From positions 1-15,486 of the forward strand of contig JBGUMF010000059.1 in the NCBI GenBank assembly GCA_045116675.1: a stretch of 15,486 nucleotides of DNA. The letters run 5' to 3'. The notes beneath the pieces were generated by a model. That model did not search any database and was not told the DNA's origin. It saw only the letters and a list, made by a program, of their open reading frames with translations. A program made the position numbers and the translations under genes. Shown here one piece after another: positions 13,810 through 15,486 of this stretch. The first letter of the stretch is position 1. Each line of letters starts with the position of its first letter. Source of the stretch: F23-D06 sp045116675 (GTDB lineage: Bacteria; Bacteroidota; Bacteroidia; Bacteroidales; WCHB1-69).

Positions 13810-15486
13810 ATGGCAGACGACAAGAAAATCATATTCTCGATGGTCAACGTCAGTAAGACGATTCCACCGCAAAGACATATCCTTAAAAACATCTACCTTT
13901 CCTTCTTTTATGGGGCGAAAATCGGTGTGTTAGGTCTTAACGGCGCGGGTAAATCCACGTTGCTGAAGATCATCGCTGGCATCGACAAATCGTACCAGGG
14001 CGAGGTGGTCTTCTCGCCGGGCTATTCCGTGGGCTATCTGCCGCAGGAACCTCAGCTGGACGACAACCTCACCGTCAAGGAGGTGGTGCAGCAGGGCGTG
14101 CAGAAGATTGTGGATGTTTTGAAAGAATATGAGGAGGTGAACATGAAATTCGCCGAACCGATGAGCGACGACGAGATGAACAAGCTCATCGAGCGGCAGG
14201 GCGAACTCACCGAACTCATCGACCAATACGACGCCTGGGAGCTGGACAACAAGCTGGAGCGCGCCATGGACGCCCTGCGCTGTCCCGACGGCGACACGCC
14301 CGTGAAGAACCTCTCCGGTGGCGAGCGCCGTCGCGTGGCCCTGTGCCGCCTGCTGCTCACCGAACCCGACATCCTGCTCCTCGACGAGCCCACCAACCAT
14401 CTCGACGCCGAATCGGTGGAGTGGCTGGAGGCCCATTTACAGCAATATAAGGGCACCGTCATCGCCGTGACCCACGACCGCTACTTCCTCGACCACGTGG
14501 CCGGCTGGATTCTCGAGCTCGACCGCGGCGAGGGCATCCCTTGGCAGGGCAATTACTCCTCCTGGCTGGAGCAGAAGTCGAACCGCCTGGCACTGGAGCA
14601 GAAGCAGGAGAGCAAGCGCATGAAGACACTCGAGCGCGAGTTAGAGTGGGTGCGCATGGCCCCGAAGGCCCGTCACGCCAAGTCGAAAGCCCGTCTGAAC
14701 GCCTACGACAAGCTGCTCAACGAGGATGTGAAGGAGAAGGAGGAGACTTTGCAGATCTTCATCCCCAACGGTCCGCGCCTCGGCAACAACGTCATCGAAG
14801 CCCAGCACGTGCGCAAGGCCTTCGGCGACAAGCTCTTGTTTGACGACCTCAACTTCAACCTGCCGCCCAACGGCATCGTGGGTGTCATCGGGCCCAACGG
14901 CGCCGGCAAGACCACCCTCTTCCGTCTCATTATGGGGTTGGACACGCCCGACAGCGGCGACTTCAAGGTGGGCGAGACCGTCAAGGTGGGCTATATCGAC
15001 CAGCAACACACCGTCATCGACCCGGAGAAGAGCGTCTGGGAGGTGGTCTCGGAAGGCAACGAGCAGATTATGATGGGCGGACGGCTCATCAACTCGCGGG
15101 CCTACCTGTCGCGTTTCAACTTCAGCGGCACAGAGCAGAACAAGAAAGCTGGAGTCCTCTCCGGCGGCGAGCGCAACCGTCTGCACCTGGCCCTCACCCT
15201 CAAGTCGGAGGCCAATGTACTGCTCCTGGACGAGCCGACCAACGACATCGACGTCAACACGTTGCGCGCCCTGGAGGAGGGTTTGGAGAACTTCGCGGGC
15301 TGCGCCGTCATCATCAGCCACGACCGCTGGTTCCTGGACCGTATCTGTACACATATCCTCGCTTTTGAGGGTGAGGGTAGGGTCTTCTACTTCGAGGGCA
15401 ACTACAGCGAGTATGAAGCCAACAAAGCCCTGCGCTTAGGGCTCGATGAACCCAGGCGCGCACGCTACCGTAAGCTCATGGAGGAA
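13810..15486 (+). CDS. ettA: ABC-F protein, EttA-type translation throttle (C-terminal end cut by window edge)
   Basis: ABC-F proteins bind the ribosomal E site; EttA gates the first peptide bond according to ATP/ADP ratio. The 559 residues seen nearly complete the family length. Two ABC domains are present: domain 1 Walker A GLNGAGKS (about 42-49), signature LSGGERRRV (about 168-176), Walker B and H loop LLLDEPTNHLD; domain 2 GPNGAGKT (about 361-368), LSGGERNR (about 450-457), LLLDEPTNDID and ISHDRWFLD. The interdomain linker with charged helix (QKSNRLALEQKQESKRMKTLE) is the EttA arm/P-site tRNA interacting region. Domain 1 has the EttA-typical WELDNKLERAMDALR. ATG 13810-13812 gives MADDKKIIF. 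The last residues RYRKLMEE lie near the usual end, so little is missing. Resistance-type ABC-F is less likely. Confidence 0.93.
   Translation, partial: MADDKKIIFSMVNVSKTIPPQRHILKNIYLSFFYGAKIGVLGLNGAGKSTLLKIIAGIDKSYQGEVVFSPGYSVGYLPQEPQLDDNLTVKEVVQQGVQKIVDVLKEYEEVNMKFAEPMSDDEMNKLIERQGELTELIDQYDAWELDNKLERAMDALRCPDGDTPVKNLSGGERRRVALCRLLLTEPDILLLDEPTNHLDAESVEWLEAHLQQYKGTVIAVTHDRYFLDHVAGWILELDRGEGIPWQGNYSSWLEQKSNRLALEQKQESKRMKTLERELEWVRMAPKARHAKSKARLNAYDKLLNEDVKEKEETLQIFIPNGPRLGNNVIEAQHVRKAFGDKLLFDDLNFNLPPNGIVGVIGPNGAGKTTLFRLIMGLDTPDSGDFKVGETVKVGYIDQQHTVIDPEKSVWEVVSEGNEQIMMGGRLINSRAYLSRFNFSGTEQNKKAGVLSGGERNRLHLALTLKSEANVLLLDEPTNDIDVNTLRALEEGLENFAGCAVIISHDRWFLDRICTHILAFEGEGRVFYFEGNYSEYEANKALRLGLDEPRRARYRKLMEE

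Overview
The window looks like chromosomal DNA of a Bacteroidota bacterium, probably of the order Bacteroidales. The signs are: several promoters of the Bacteroidota type (a -7 element TAnnTTTG); a small DUF4295 protein beside ribosomal protein L33; a short Obg GTPase with no C-terminal extension; a PorZ-like protein of the type IX secretion system (T9SS), which implies an outer membrane and T9SS; and a meso-diaminopimelate dehydrogenase. Nothing indicates a plasmid, prophage, insertion sequence, CRISPR array, tRNA or rRNA. The content is mostly housekeeping.

Positions 1-2,900 are all on the minus strand. A promoter at about 2,834-2,862 drives rpmG (L33) and a DUF4295 gene, which end at a strong hairpin terminator (2,386-2,415). 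A new promoter (-7 element at 2,342-2,349) then starts ftsY, ispH and purH; purH runs off the left edge. The most unusual point is that the ispH frame has no stop codon before purH, so the sequence as given encodes one continuous IspH-PurH reading frame.

Positions 2,900-10,400, also minus strand, form a tightly packed run in transcription order: a HerA-like ATPase (DUF853/YjgR), rbfA, a LolC/LolE-type permease, porZ, recO and obg. Gaps are 21, 2, -4 (overlap), 12 and 48 bases, with a promoter at the head (-7 at 10,356-10,363) and an extra one just before obg. The run ends in an AT-rich palindrome after obg. It mixes ribosome maturation (RbfA, Obg), DNA repair (RecO) and envelope/secretion functions (permease, PorZ).

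Positions 10,400-12,420, minus strand, carry a membrane acyltransferase of the acyltransferase-3 family followed by ddh (lysine/meso-DAP synthesis). Positions 12,420-15,486, plus strand, carry a PatB/MalY-type C-S lyase/aminotransferase and an EttA-like ABC-F protein that reaches the right edge. The acyltransferase and patB genes diverge from promoters that overlap each other. A 160-base AT-rich gap full of short direct repeats separates patB from ettA. No gap in the window exceeds 300 bases.

I found no convincing undescribed multi-gene system. The items most worth checking are the in-frame ispH-purH join, the palindrome after obg, the overlapping divergent promoters, the leader hairpin before the DUF853 gene and the repeat-rich gap before ettA.
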